NCBI GenBank assembly: GCA_007449985.2 | Contig: VIIQ02000619.1 | Coordinates: forward strand, 62,001-126,000 | Length of the DNA: 64,000 nt | Direction: 5' to 3' | Source: Desmodesmus armatus | Lineage: Eukaryota; Chlorophyta; Chlorophyceae; Sphaeropleales; Scenedesmaceae | Shown: piece after piece, positions 63,706 to 64,000 of the stretch | Numbering within the stretch: the first letter of the stretch is position 1 | How the letters are laid out: every line of letters starts with the position of its first letter | Position numbers and translations under genes: made by a program | Notes under the pieces: generated by a model | What the model was told of the DNA's origin: nothing | Databases searched by the model: none | The model's input: the letters and a program-made list of their open reading frames with translations, nothing else

Positions 63706-64000
63706 GTGAGCAGCACCGCAGCATCACTAGGCATCTAGGCGCCCCAACAGTCAGCCATGGTTCTGATTGTGTGTAGACATAGGGAGTGCATCCAGCCAAT
63801 GCATCAACCACGTGTGTCCTTGGGTGTGCGATTGATGAAACTGGGAGGCGCTTGTGTGACGGAGCACCTTCTGAGGGGGGGGGGGGGCGGCAGGGAAGGA
63901 CACCTGGTGTACAGCAGGATTAGAAAGGCCAATGCACACCTGTTCCAATAAGGTTGGATGGCCAGGTCCTGTGTCACGGTGAGGTTTGGGCAGCCAGGCC
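63706..64000 (+). other. Intron of the LRR gene to window end
   Basis: No exon with a matching phase is evident before the window ends. A G-run lies at about 63876-63888. Confidence 0.5.

Noticed and set aside
1..64000. CRISPR array, prokaryotic operon or prophage
   Set aside because: No regularly spaced repeats with unique spacers; genes have spliceosomal introns and eukaryotic families.

Overview
The window reads as nuclear DNA of a green alga, most likely a chlorophycean relative of Chlamydomonas, Scenedesmus or Haematococcus. The genes are cut by many short GT-AG introns with CTGCAG-type acceptors, CAG/CTG and other simple repeats are abundant, and TGTAA (the green-algal polyadenylation signal) follows two of the genes. 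The gene content is also typical: two OEP21-like plastid outer-envelope channels, a plant-type prolyl 4-hydroxylase with a ShKT tail, a fatty acyl-CoA reductase and a plant/animal-type 3-ketoacyl-CoA reductase. No species is claimed.

Region 1 (1-20942) is a nest of retroelements. The outer element (element 1) has the 3' end of its left LTR at 1-123, an initiator-tRNA-Met-like primer site at 124, a gag ORF, an in-frame UGA, and a long proline-rich protease-like region. It has a long non-coding, repeat-rich 3' part and ends in a right LTR finishing at 20942. It has no reverse transcriptase or integrase and looks non-autonomous. About 12.4 kb (about 4590-16974) is inserted in it, flanked by CTAT on both sides. 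This inner cluster holds a Ty3/gypsy-like element (element 2) whose pol polyprotein carries, in order, RT, RNase H, a DNMT3-like cytosine-5 DNA methyltransferase with all main catalytic motifs, a DDE integrase, a PHD finger and a Tudor-like segment. ORFs flank pol on both sides. One encodes a zinc knuckle, an aspartic protease and two membrane segments; the other encodes a CHHC knuckle, RGG repeats and a coiled coil. The cluster also holds LTR-like direct repeats, a 51-bp inverted repeat pair and a near-perfect 1-kb palindrome. This methyltransferase/PHD-bearing retroelement is the most striking object in the window.

Region 2 (20943-26469) is the 3' part of a host gene for a large right-handed beta-helix protein with a multi-pass membrane C-terminus. 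The right LTR abuts its open reading frame directly, so element 1 appears to have split the gene.

Region 3 (27810-64000) is ordinary genic DNA. In order it holds prolyl 4-hydroxylase (+), fatty acyl-CoA reductase (-), an OEP21-like channel (-) and DDX56/Dbp9-type RNA helicase (+). These are followed by a cysteine-rich single-pass membrane protein (+), a small secreted APGT-repeat protein (+), 3-ketoacyl-CoA reductase (+), a second OEP21-like channel (+), and the start of an LRR protein (+) that runs off the window. Exon coordinates were derived by hand from reading-frame phase and splice consensus; every multi-exon model below keeps phase through all junctions. Two enzymes of very-long-chain fatty acid and alcohol metabolism (FAR, KCR) and two OEP21 paralogues lie within about 28 kb.
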